In this document: piece by piece, positions 51,801 to 61,420 of the stretch
Position numbering within the stretch: position 1 is the first letter of the stretch
Layout of the letters: each line of letters starts with the position of its first letter
Origin: Cololabis saira
Lineage: Eukaryota > Chordata > Actinopteri > Beloniformes > Belonidae
Direction: 5' to 3'
NCBI RefSeq assembly: GCF_033807715.1
Contig: NC_084591.1
Location: forward strand, 42,868,868 to 42,932,867
Length of the DNA stretch: 64,000 nucleotides
Notes under the pieces: model-generated
What the model was told of the DNA's origin: nothing
The model's database searches: none
Seen by the model: only the letters and a program-made list of their open reading frames with translations
Translations under genes and position numbers: made by a program

Positions 51801-54800
51801 CGCTCCTCTCTCCTGCCAGCACATCCGTGGTGACGGCGGCGTGTCCGCTCCCTCTCCCACCGGTCGCTGTGATGGAGCGTTCATGCCCAGGGTGCATGGC
51901 CGCCCTGGACCCTGCGGATGACCAGGACCTCTGCGTGTCGTGCCTCGGCCCTGAGCAGCCCTGGCACACTTGCAGCCGAATGCACCGCGTGCGGAGGTGG
52001 CCTCTAGCGCCTTCCACAGGCGCAATCCTTCTCCGGTGGAATTCACATTCCGTCTTCGTCTGATTTTTTTTGAGGGAGCTGCACTCATGCTGGAGAGATG
52101 TCACAGCCGGCTGATGACCGTGCTCTGACGGCGATGGAGGATGCTGCTGTGGCTGGTCTCCACCACATGCCCCCCCCCCCATCGAGCCCTCCATTGCAGC
52201 ACTGATAGTGGCTCCTGATGAGGCTCTGAAGCCAGATCCCAAGTGCCCCTCTACCCAGAGTAGGGTTACTGATGGGCATATTTGTAAGGCTTATGAAACA
52301 GCGGCGCGCATCGGCCGGCTGGGGAACACCCTTTTTTCATCTGCTACTGGCTCTCTCCACCTCCCTGCAGGATGCACAGGTGGGTGATTCCACACAGGAC
52401 ATGTGTGACATATCCCTACAGGCTTTTTGCCTCCCAAACGAGGGAACTGGGGCGGCTGATGTCCACCCTGGTGCACACGCGCCGTCATGTCTGACTGGCG
52501 CAGTCACCCCTGACGGAGACTGCTCGTAGGGTTCTTCGTCAGGCACCGGCAGAACCGGGGGAGCTGTTTGGGGCAACTGCCCTGGAAGCTCTGAACCGCA
52601 CCGCCCTGGCTGATGAGACCAGGCAGCGGCTGGTGTACCTTCACAGGGGTGCGGCCGCCTCCTGTACACCGGGAGGCCCTTCACCGGCCCCCGGGCCTCG
52701 CCCCCGGCCGCCTGCCCACGGCGGCCGGCGCGGCTTTCAGCGGTCTGTGAGTCAGCCTGCTGGTGACTTTCGCCCCCCCTGTGCGCGGACCGTCCCACCA
52801 GCGTCGGGGCGTTGATCCCGACCGTCGCCCCCCCGGGACGTCCGGAGCCCGGGGGAGACGGCGCTAAGGCCACGGAGCCGGTCGTCAGCTACTTTTCCGG
52901 CAGCAGCTCGGTTACTGGGCTGCCTGCTCATTGGGGCCCGGGTGGTTTCCACCCTAGCCCAGGGGTACGTATTGCAGTTCCGACACCGGCCTCCTATCTC
53001 CGGCCGGGTTGAGATGACCATCGTCAGAGACCCGGCAAACATTCCGGCTCGGGCTCAGGTGTTGCCCGCCCTACTGGCCAAGAGCGCCATCATGCCGGTG
53101 GACCCCCCGCCGCGGCCTGGGGGTTCTACTTGAGCTACTTTCTCATCAGCAAGAGAGGCGACGGACGTCGTCCCATCTTGGACTTGAGGGACCTCGACGA
53201 ATACATGAAGGTCCTGCCCTTCCGGAGGCTTGACCACAGCAGATGCTCTGCGTAGGTCAGGAGGAAGTGGTTTGCAACTGTGGACCTACAGGGCGCTTGT
53301 TTCACGTGCCGGTCGCGGCACGTCACCGGTGGTTCCGGGGGCTAGCCTACCGGGGCCACCGTTGTCGGTTCAGGGTGCTCCTGTGCGGGCTCTCCCTGTC
53401 ACCGAGGATTTTTTTTTTTTTTCACCAGGTGCGTGATGGCAACCCTTGCCCCTCTTATACCTTTGGGCCTGCTGTCGCTACGCCCCCTGCAATGTGGCTG
53501 GACAGCCTCGCCTGGATGCCAAGAGGCACGGGCGCAGGCTGGTCAGGGTTTCGCGGGTGTGTGTCTATACCCTTGCACCCTGGAAAGGCGGGACATTCCG
53601 GCTGAGGGGTGTGCCCTTAGGCGCTGTCCCCTCCCTGCCGGGAGGCTGTCATCAGTAGTCCTCCCGGGTCCGCACGCGCCACATCAACGTGCTGGAGCTC
53701 TGGGCTCTGCACTTCACACTAACATTTTTTGCAACTCCTGTGGGGGAGGCACGTGCCGGGTCGGTCGGACAGTGTGTCCACTGTTCCTTGATCGGCCACC
53801 AGAGGGGGCCCCGACTCTGCACAGCTGCTGCAGGTGTCCCGGGGCCTCCTAGCGTGGACAGCTCCTCGCCTGCCCGGCCTTCGGGCGATGTTCCTGCCTG
53901 GAGACAGGAACCGGGTGACGGACTTCCTCTCCCGGCGCAAGCCGCCTTTGCAGAGGGTCCTCCAGAGGGCTCACGGGCTCCTCTTGGTGGCCCCCTTCCG
54001 ACCGGGGAAACATAGTTTCCACTGCTGCGGGGGCTCTGCTGCGACACAACATGACGCCCCTCAGAGGGACCGTCTTTTCCAGCTGGGGATTCAGGTTTTG
54101 CACCCCGACCCCGTCGCTTTTGGCTCTGAGTCTGGCCGCTGCGGCGCCCGACCCATTGTTGTCAAGCTGTCCTGAACCCGTCAGGGCTGGCATCTCGAAT
54201 GCCCATGTGCCTCCCACCCGCCTCTGGTATGAGTGCGAGTGGGGGAGATTCTCTGTCTGGTGTGCAGACAGGGCAGAGGACCCTGTTCTTTGCCCTGTGG
54301 CCACGATCCTGGGGTCCCTTCGGTCCCTCCTGGATGGTGGCCGTGCTCAGTCCACTTTAAGGGTGTATGTGGCGGTCATTTCATCGCAACATGCCCTGGT
54401 TGAGAATGCCGCCGTGGGGTGCCGCCGGCTGGTTTCTCTTTCTCAGGGGGGCTCTGAGGCTGCCCCCCCCGAGGAGCCCAAAGGCCCCAGTTTTCGATTC
54501 CATTCGATTTTTATATAGCGTCTAATACAACAGGTGTTGTCTCTAGACGCTTTCCAGAGAACCTGAACATAAACGTACATGTAAACCCCCGAGCAGTGTG
54601 GGACCTGCCCATGGTGCTAGGTGCCCTCTCTTCTCCACCCTTTTGGGCCCTTGGCCCGGGTGGGCCTGAAGTGGCTCTCTATGGAGATAGCTTTTCTCCT
54701 CGCCATGACATCGGCGAGTCGATGAGTTACATGCCCTGTCAGTCAGCTCAGGGGCTACGTTGTGGCCGAACGTGGCGTTCCTGCCCTGGGTCCTGCAGAG

Positions 54801-56694
54801 AGTGGGCCAAGCCCTTTGTGCCCCGTACGGGCCCTTGCTGCTTATGCTACCGCGCCTGTGCGACGGTCGGAGCAGCTTGTTCTCTGCCATGGTGGCCCCA
54901 ACAGGGGGCGTGCTGTTTCTGGACAGCGCCGTCCCACTGGGTGGTGGACACCGTCGAGCGCGCCCACAGGGCCAGTGGCCGCCCCTTACCAGTGGGGGTG
55001 AGGTGCCACTCGGCCAGAAGCGTCGCAGCTTCTTGGCTGCCCTGCAGGGGGTGCCTCTGGAGGACATCTGCACCGCGACTTCGTGGACGTCGCCAGACAC
55101 GTTCTCCAGGTTTTACCGGATCAATGTCGCCACTCCCCAACCATTGGGCGTGGTTCTACTCCCGGGTCCTTCTGCCCCTGATCAGTGAGGTATGTGACCG
55201 GGATTCTATGTGACATTGTTGGTATTCGTCATCCAGTGCTTACAGCACCGCCTGGCGGTCAGTAGGGACGAAATAGAACGAAAGTTACGCCTGTAACTAC
55301 GGTTCTATGAGTCCCGGATGACCGCCAGGCCTGCCGGTAACTCCGAATCCTCGTGCTCTCGCGAGAAGATTCTAGGAGCCGATCCCATGCTGACGCCGGA
55401 AGATATACCCTTCCGGGGGTCATGCAGGGGTCACGGGTGACGTGACATTGTTGGTATTGTACTCGACATGCGCATGCGCGAGGGGGAGATATCCAGTGCT
55501 TACAGCACCGCCTGGCGGTCATCCGGGACTCATAGAACCGTAGTTACAGGCGTAACTTTCGTTTCAAGTCTTGCATTTTCTGAAATAAAAGCTTCCTGGC
55601 TTCATCATATAATGGACAATAAAACAAAAAATGAAGTTCATCCTCAACAACATTTAAATCACAAACACTACATAATCTTTCCTCTTCAGGAACAGAGTTA
55701 TACCTACCTGTTTCTATGGCCAGAGGGAGAATCCCAGTTCGCAATTGAGCAAATAATGATCTTTCTGATCTATCCAGGGGTAAAGTCGCATAAGGTTCAG
55801 GACAATAAATATTCTTCATCAACCGGTAAGTTCTAGGTTTCGGTTTATGCCAGATGTCATTGGCCCATTTTTCTTTATACTCAAAGAATAGCATACGCTT
55901 CACATACTGAATATTACACTGCTGACCATTTATAAAAAATATGTTGTAGATCAATTTCATTAAATATAGCATTTATTCCCTGACACCAAGGATAGTTATG
56001 TGTTTTATCCCAATTAAAAACATTTTTGGCTATTCTAGCCTCTGGCATAGAAGACAGACGATTCCAGAGTCTAAGCATTTCCCCCTTCTGCTTGATTAAA
56101 CACGGCTCCCAACCCACATCACCTTGGAAAGCCAGCACAGGAGTACATTTGTGCACGCCTAAAAAACATCGAATAGCCTGATTTTGAATAGCATTCACTC
56201 TGGATAACTCTTTACCCCCCCATACCTCCGCTGCATACAAAAGAATTGGAGAAATGCTTATACTTATACACTTATACTTATACTTTGAAAAATATTACAA
56301 AAGTGTTATGAAATGGATATACCTCTTTCCCACGGCTGAAACATCTACTGTACATACAAACCTGGTTGGTAATATTTCTGTCCCTCTCACAAAGAAACAC
56401 ATCTATATTGTTAAAATGAGCAAAAGGACTGCTTGGAACACAAAGGGAAATGTTAGGGTGCAGGATGGCGTGGGTGTAGTTGTTGTTTGGTGACTTACAG
56501 GGGATCTGGTGAAGCAGGCCGTCAAAGAAGCCGGTGACTGGGCTGACGGTGGTGTTAGTGGGGGTGAAGGTGGTGGAAACGACGGTGCTGGGCTGACTGG
56601 TGACCGTCAGGTTTCTGCTCCCAGCTCCAGCCAAGGAGTGTGGTGCATGAGTTATTGGAAAAAAAGGATTTGAAGGTTGATGGATGATAGGCAT
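42594..56694 (-). CDS. syt8-like: Synaptotagmin (Syt8/Syt1/2/5-like), 8 coding exons
   Basis: Eight exons join in phase: 56,694-56,499, 49,680-49,514, 47,749-47,654, 47,514-47,347, 46,258-46,091, 44,487-44,370, 43,957-43,824 and 42,860-42,594. They give about 437 residues. In order: a luminal N-terminus with Asn-glycosylation sites (RNLT, TNTT); one membrane helix ([17 protein letters not shown]) followed by Cys-rich, basic [18 protein letters not shown]2A (about 145-265); and C2B (about 276-410) with the WHSL motif. C2B keeps all five calcium-binding aspartates (SMD, SSDP, WDHD, RND). In C2A the usual FDFDRFSKHD is [10 protein letters not shown], so two ligands change. Synaptotagmins are vesicle calcium sensors that bind SNAREs and acidic lipids. 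Assignment to Syt8 is my best guess; Syt5 or Syt1/2 relatives are alternatives. Confidence 0.9.
42947..43435. mobile_element. Palindromic element built of TAATGTAATAA units, 489 bp (copy 1)
   Basis: Ends TGTAGCACCCTATAATGTAA and TTACATTATAGGGTGCTACA are exact inverse copies. The interior is almost wholly AATGTAATAA and its complement, with spaced variants, so the whole element folds on itself. It lies in the last synaptotagmin intron, about 90 bases from exon 8. Copy 2 is at 59,933. Confidence 0.82.
43824..43957 (-). CDS. syt8-like: Synaptotagmin exon 7 (C2B polybasic region)
   Basis: Codes [45 protein letters not shown]. The KKKK run is the C2B polybasic lipid- and SNARE-binding strand. Acceptor GTTTTGCAG/ATCCG, donor ATCCAG/GTGATT. 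Confidence 0.93.
44080..44330. repeat. Inverted array of AGAATAAAGTCGTAA units
   Basis: About eight 20-22 base units (TTACGAGAATAAAGTCGTAA type) run rightward, then turn into their complement near 44,245 (TACGACTTTATTCTCGTAA). It sits between synaptotagmin exons 6 and 7, ending less than 50 bases from exon 6. Confidence 0.85.
44370..44487 (-). CDS. syt8-like: Synaptotagmin exon 6 (start of C2B)
   Basis: Codes [20 protein letters not shown] and [19 protein letters not shown]. Acceptor GTGTTTCAG/GAAGAA, donor CTCAG/GTAAGA, ending in phase 1. Confidence 0.93.
44970..45437. mobile_element. hAT-like miniature, CAGGGGTCGGCAACCC family, left end missing
   Basis: GAGAAAAAAGTCAAAATGTC iterons, an A/G-rich core and the family's right end (GCTCTAGAGCCGCGGGTTGC, ending ACCTCTG). 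No left terminus is present. Confidence 0.75.
46091..46258 (-). CDS. syt8-like: Synaptotagmin exon 5 (C2A second half)
   Basis: 56 codons, [20 protein letters not shown] then [20 protein letters not shown] and [15 protein letters not shown]. It holds the altered calcium loop (N for D, E for D). Acceptor CTCCATAG/CTTTCC; the donor GAG/GTTTTA is weak but the only one that fits. Confidence 0.88.
46540..47160 (+). pseudogene. LINE 3' fragment
   Basis: Frame from 46,683: [60 protein letters not shown]. This is the C-terminal tail typical of a fish LINE polymerase (same type as 17,245). The 3' UTR ends in a TTAA/ATTA repeat tail. Confidence 0.75.
47148..47322. repeat. (TTAA)n then (TTCA)n microsatellite
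   Basis: About 9 TTAA units followed by about 33 TTCA units with two CTCA variants. It probably grew from the tail of the LINE fragment just before it. It ends 25 bases from synaptotagmin exon 4. Confidence 0.95.
47347..47514 (-). CDS. syt8-like: Synaptotagmin exon 4 (C2A first half)
   Basis: 56 codons. [17 protein letters not shown] and [20 protein letters not shown] carry the first two C2A calcium aspartates. Acceptor TTTTTCAG/CTCATA, donor TTTCAG/GTAAAA. Confidence 0.93.
47654..47749 (-). CDS. syt8-like: Synaptotagmin exon 3
   Basis: 32 codons, [16 protein letters not shown] and [16 protein letters not shown], entering the first C2A strand. Acceptor CTGACAG/GTGCAG, donor TCTGAA/GTGAAT. 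Confidence 0.87.
47878..48780. mobile_element. hAT-like miniature, CAGGGGTCGGCAACCC family, 903 bp
   Basis: Both termini are intact (CAGGGGTCGGCAACCC; GGGTTGCCGACCCCTG). The flanks ACATACAC and ACACAGAT do not match well. GTCGAGAAAAAAGTC iterons lie near 48,180-48,370, then turn to the complement near 48,380-48,460, so the core is itself an inverted repeat. Confidence 0.85.
48781..49513. other. Synaptotagmin intron stretch, nothing recognised
   Basis: AT-rich sequence with no repeat or exon that I can identify. Confidence 0.4.
49514..49680 (-). CDS. syt8-like: Synaptotagmin exon 2 (membrane helix and basic linker)
   Basis: Acceptor TTTCCCACAG/TGCCACG, donor GCTCTG/GTGAGA. Codes [20 protein letters not shown], the palmitoylation-type cysteines, the Lys-rich stretch, then [14 protein letters not shown]. 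Confidence 0.9.
50287..50432 (+). repeat. Left inverted terminal repeat of DIRS
   Basis: Pairs with 55,379-55,525. It includes CGCGCATGCGCATGTCGAG and the AAGGGTATATCTTCCGGCG block. Confidence 0.88.
50815..51870 (+). repeat. DIRS 5' minisatellite, two nested periods
   Basis: First part: a unit of about 162 bases occurs twice (from about 50,820 and 50,982), with a third partial copy. It contains a T-rich tract, CTTACAGCCGTGGTG and GGCCACGCCCCTCTCCCACC. Second part (51,290-51,700): a unit of about 115 bases carrying GTGGTGACGGCAGCGT repeats about four times. All units share the phrase GTGACGGCAGCG. The minus-strand frames through it are repeat artefacts. Confidence 0.8.
51827..52650 (+). pseudogene. 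DIRS gag-like region
   Basis: [20 protein letters not shown] then [11 protein letters not shown] gives a CxxC..CxxC motif that opens the Gag-like protein of fish DIRS elements. After a stop near 52,063 the similarity resumes in other frames ([33 protein letters not shown]). At least two frameshifts. Confidence 0.65.
53000..53965 (+). pseudogene. DIRS reverse transcriptase and RNase H remnants
   Basis: Reverse transcriptase traces: [26 protein letters not shown] and [10 protein letters not shown]. The catalytic YLDD segment is deleted between about 53,420 and 53,450. Then [28 protein letters not shown] and [17 protein letters not shown] enter RNase H, and [20 protein letters not shown] ends it. 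The frame changes several times, so no enzyme could be made. Confidence 0.75.
54300..55190 (+). pseudogene. DIRS tyrosine recombinase remnant, interrupted
   Basis: [20 protein letters not shown] begins the recombinase. A foreign repeat fragment interrupts it at 54,493-54,600. Then [20 protein letters not shown] and [20 protein letters not shown] give the C-terminal part, whose FY carries the likely catalytic tyrosine. Several frames are used. Confidence 0.75.
54493..54600. repeat. Dispersed repeat fragment inside the DIRS recombinase
   Basis: TTTTTATATAGCGTCTAATAC and CGCTTTCCAGAGAACCTGAA match the repeat at 38,020-38,300. It splits the recombinase coding sequence. Confidence 0.7.
55225..55335 (+). 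repeat. DIRS internal complementary region
   Basis: GGTCAGTAGGGACGAAATAG is complementary to the left terminus and CGTAACTACGGTTCTATGAG-type sequence to the right terminus, meeting at AAC/GTT. In the DIRS model this region templates circularisation of the cDNA. Confidence 0.85.
55379..55563 (-). repeat. Right inverted terminal repeat of DIRS
   Basis: Inverse of the left terminal repeat, with about 37 further bases to the outer end (GGGACTCATAGAACC..GTAACTTTCGTT). The matching portion of this extra end is found only in the internal complementary region. Confidence 0.88.
55564..56240 (-). pseudogene. LINE 3' ORF fragment, split by the DIRS insertion
   Basis: Minus strand: [40 protein letters not shown], then after a frameshift near 55,950 [20 protein letters not shown] and [20 protein letters not shown]. 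This is the C-terminal part of a LINE polymerase with its Cys/His motif (C..C..H..C). At 55,564 it meets the DIRS end. The same frame continues on the other side, at 50,269 and below, as [10 protein letters not shown]. Confidence 0.82.
56499..56694 (-). CDS. syt8-like: Synaptotagmin exon 1 (luminal N-terminus)
   Basis: 65 codons plus one base, from [18 protein letters not shown] to [11 protein letters not shown] and donor CCCT/GTAAGT. An acceptor-like TTGCTTCTAG lies just upstream (about 56,717), so a non-coding first exon probably precedes it. An open frame continues upstream (MEGQQQLFLHLLLL), but would read through that acceptor. Confidence 0.78.
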
Positions 56695-56955
56695 GATGAA
56701 GAAGATGAAGATGAGTTCTAGAAGCAAGAGATGTAAAAACAATTGTTGTTGACCCTCCACTGATCACGGGACGTATACATTCTCAACCTGCAGAAGCTTT
56801 AACAAAGATCGGTCACTTTTTTTTTATATCAACTCAACAGTTTCCTGACATCCACCTCTTGTCTCTGGGACACTGATGTAGGTCGTGTTAAAGAGTGGTG
56901 TCTCTTTACAAGAAAACTTGGACCAAATAACACCCTGTAAACCAGCTGCTACCTG

Positions 56956-57711
56956 CAGAGGTGGTAGTAACGAGTTACATTTACTCCGTTACATTTACTT
57001 GAGTAAGTTTTGGGAAATGTTGTACTTTTAGGAGTAGTTTTGAATCACTATACTTTTTACTTTTACTTGAGTAGATTTGTGAAGAAGAAACTGTTACTCT
57101 TACTCCGCTACATTAGGCTACGTTGAGCTGTTACTTTTCTTTTATCCCTTTTATCCACGTACGAGTCAATCTCATGACATCACTGGGTGATTCTTTGGGA
57201 AAAATGTTTGTTTTTGCATGTTTTGTCACATTTACACAGACTCAAACACACATGAGTTCATGGGCTTGTTCTAGTTCCGCCTAAAAAACAAAAGTACAAA
57301 GGTTTGAAATTTTGTGCTACTTGTGCTTAATTTATTTTTTTATTCTGTTATTATTATATTTATTTTATTATTTATTAAAGTACTTGAATTTACTTTAAGA
57401 TTATTTTAATTTAAGCTATTTTTTATTGATTTTAATTTATTTTATTGATTTAATTTGATTAATTTTTTAATTTGTTAATTTTAAAAAATTTTTGTACTTT
57501 TGTCTGTTTGAATGGTTGTGTTAAAAAAATAAATCAGACGTTACTCAACAGTTACTCAGTACTTGAGTAGTTTTTTCACCAAGTACTTTTTTACTTTTAC
57601 TCAAGTAATTATTTGGATGACTACTTTTTACTTCTACTTGAGTCATATTATTCTGAAGTAACAGTACTTTTACTTGAGGACAATTTTTGGCTACTCTACC
57701 CTACACCTCTG
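56956..57711. mobile_element. hAT-like miniature, CAGAGGTGG ends, 756 bp
   Basis: Left end CAGAGGTGGTAGTAACGAG, right end CCCTACACCTCTG. The flanks GCTACCTG and GTTACCTG match at 7 of 8 positions. The interior is full of TTACTTGAGTA-type phrases and AT-rich filler. It lies upstream of the synaptotagmin start. Confidence 0.82.
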
Positions 57712-58107
57712 GTTACCTGTCACAAAATGTTTTATATCAAAAGAAGAGAGAGAAAAAAGTTGAAATGTTGAGAAAAAAGTTGAAATGTCGAGGAAATAGT
57801 CAAAATTTCGAGAAAAAAGTTGAAATGTTGAGAAAAAATTTGAAATGTCGACATTAATGTTGAAATACGATCTTGAGAAAAAAGTGGAAATGTTGAGAAA
57901 AAAGTAGAAATGTCGAGAAAAAAGTTGAAATGTTGAGAAAAAAGTCAAAATGTCGAGAAAAAAGTCAAAATTTCGAGAAAAAGGTCAAAATGTTGAGATT
58001 AATGTTGAAGTACAATTTCGAGAAAAAAGTCGAAAAAAAGAAGAAAAAAATAAAAAAAAGAAGAAAAAACAGCTGTTACCTGTCACAAAATGTTTTATAT
58101 CAAAAGA
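57712..58107. repeat. GAGAAAAAAGTC array between 33-bp direct repeats
   Basis: GTTACCTGTCACAAAATG..TATATCAAAAGA occurs at 57,712-57,744 and again at 58,075-58,107. Between them are about 330 bases of GAGAAAAAAGTTGAAATGTC iterons like those in the hAT miniatures, but without hAT ends. Confidence 0.7.
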
Positions 58108-59505
<1,398 letters not shown>

Positions 59506-59692
59506 ACAGTGTATGTTGTCACTGACAACATACACTGTATACTTCCTGCTCTGTTCAACTCCAGCAGAAAATGTTGTGTCAATATTTTCAGTGACAGATC
59601 CACAAGTCAAATGAAGCTTTATATGTACAGTATAGATGGCGCCTTTTGTTTGAAAAGGCTAAAAATCTAAAAGAAGACTGCAGAGTCTGAGC

Positions 59693-60649
59693 TAGGGGTG
59701 GGTTAAAAATATCGATATCGATATTTTATCGATATACATGTGTAGGAACGATTATCGATACATAAATCCAAGTATCGATTTAAAAAAAAAAAAATTTTAT
59801 CCCGATTTTTTTTTTTCCCCGTTTTTTCACCCAGTGCTCCTTGCTAAGTCAGTCCTGGGAATTGCTCCCTGTACCAACCCCGGGAGGCCCTGCACTGAGC
59901 TCAAGTCTCCTCCTTAACCTGAGGAGTGAGCATGTAGCACCCTATAATGTAATAATTTCCTGAAAATGTAATAACGCCTCAAAATGTAATAAAATATCCT
60001 GACTGATATTGTAATAACATTTTTACCGATAATGTAATACCTTATTACATTATTGGGAATTTATTACATTTTTAGGTGGGTCTTTTTTATTTCAAAACTC
60101 ATAATGTAATACTTGACAGATAATGTAATATATATATATATATGTTCATTTTCAGTCCAGAGTTCTACATTTTGTGTTTTAAGTATCTAAGAATGTTTTA
60201 TACGCTGGATTTGAAACACCAGAATGACTATGGGCTTTAATTGCAGACTTTAAATACCATGCAATAAATTCCCAATAATGTAATAAGGTATAACATTATC
60301 AGTAAAATGTTATTACAATATCCGTCAGGATATTTTATTACATTATTGGTGAAGTTATTACATTATTGGGTTTTATTACATTTTCGATTGAGTTGAGTGC
60401 AAATGTTATTACATTTTCAGGCGTTATTACATTTTCAGGAAATTATTACATTATAGGGTGCTACAGAGTAGGCCGCTTCTTTCCACCAGTCAGGGTGAGG
60501 CTTCTCTGGCCGGACATAGCGATGGAAGGATCACGTTATTCCATTATTGTAATTAGAATATCGATATCGTATCGGAAATCGTATCGTCTTGGGACCTAGT
60601 GTATCGGAATCGTATCGTATCGGGAGGTCAGTGATGATACCCAGCTCTA
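59693..60649. mobile_element. hAT-like miniature with nested palindrome, 957 bp
   Basis: Perfect 8-base duplications GTCTGAGC at 59,685-59,692 and 60,650-60,657. Ends TAGGGGTGGGTTAAAAATAT and GATACCCAGCTCTA. Subterminal ATCGATA/TATCGAT repeats lie at both sides. Copy 2 of the TGTAGCACCC palindrome is inserted at 59,933-60,465. Confidence 0.88.
59933..60465. mobile_element. Palindromic element of TAATGTAATAA units, 533 bp (copy 2)
   Basis: Same ends as copy 1 (TGTAGCACCCTATAATGTAA / GGGTGCTACA). Its centre carries about 150 bases of unrelated sequence (60,128-60,270), beginning with a TA run. The flanks GAGCA and GAGTA are similar but not decisive as a target duplication. Confidence 0.8.
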
Positions 60650-60989
60650 GTCTGAGCTGTCTGTCCTTTCTCTTTTCTTTGCCAGTTTTATAGTGCTCCT
60701 ACAAGAAAATAATACCAAACGTGTTACCTCACACAGCTACAGTGGACATGATTGCAGACGTGACCCAACGAAGTGATGATGGACGAAAAAAACGAGAGAC
60801 GGGAGAAGCAAGACGCCAAACAAGCTGTAAAGTGTTATGGCAACTGAACCTCTGCACCTACAAGGAGACCCTTCTGACTAAAGACTGCTGGAGTTTCTCT
60901 CAGATAATTTAACAATCTTCCCAGAAGTAGCTGAAGGTTCAAGGTATCTTTATTTTGCAAAAAGAGTGATTTTCTTTATAGCCCATATA

Positions 60990-61420
60990 CGCTATGCCTG
61001 TACCAGGCTTGGGGAGGGTCCAGCCTGTCCCGTGCAGTGTTCAAAAAAGTGTTTTTCACCAGTTAGGTCAGAGCCACTGATCTAAAATCATAAAGTGCCT
61101 TAGGATTCTGCAGCTGTAAGGACAAGTGGAAAATTAAATCTGCAAGCAGCGATGAACGGGCCCTCACACCCTTGTGCACGTTCAGGCTGCAGTGGAAGCT
61201 TGTATGACTTGATGTAGATTCTTCAGGCCTGGACAAGATGACACCACCCACAACTCTCTATATCAAACCATTCAAAAGTTATGGCAGAAAGTAGGAACTA
61301 TCAGATATGGAACAATCAGATGAAGGGGGGGGCGCGCTTTTTGGCGTCTATCGTTGCCACGGTAACGCTTTTTATTGAGAAAAGTAATGCAAACCAACAA
61401 CCATGCCACGTTCAAAGTCA
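60990..61420. repeat. Inverse copy of the 1,165-1,769 repeat
   Basis: ACCATTCAAAAGTTATGGCAG near 61,266, TTTTTGGCGTCTATCGTTGC near 61,340 and GCAAGCAGCGATGAACGGGC near 61,142 are complementary to sequences at 1,755, 1,680 and 6,530. Confidence 0.65.

Larger units (their letters stand above)
50270..55563 (+). mobile_element. DIRS-type tyrosine-recombinase retrotransposon, decayed, 5.3 kb
   Basis: The termini are inverted copies over about 150 bases (50,287-50,432 against 55,379-55,525; CCGCCAGGCGGTGCTGTAAG in both). An internal segment at 55,225-55,335 is complementary to both outer ends joined head to head through GTT. This is the internal complementary region that defines DIRS elements. Coding pieces on the plus strand follow DIRS order: gag-like Cys motif, reverse transcriptase, RNase H, tyrosine recombinase. 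All are broken by frameshifts and deletions. It lies in the first coding intron of the synaptotagmin gene, antisense to it, and inside an older LINE. Confidence 0.9.

Noticed and set aside
51240..51870. CRISPR-like regular repeats
   Set aside because: Units are long, variable and related end to end with no unique spacers. They are a minisatellite inside a DIRS retrotransposon in an animal genome.
50954..52242. Long minus-strand frames (up to 287 codons) over the DIRS leader
   Set aside because: Composed of repeats such as GRGER and RCRHH from the minisatellite. The real DIRS coding is on the plus strand.
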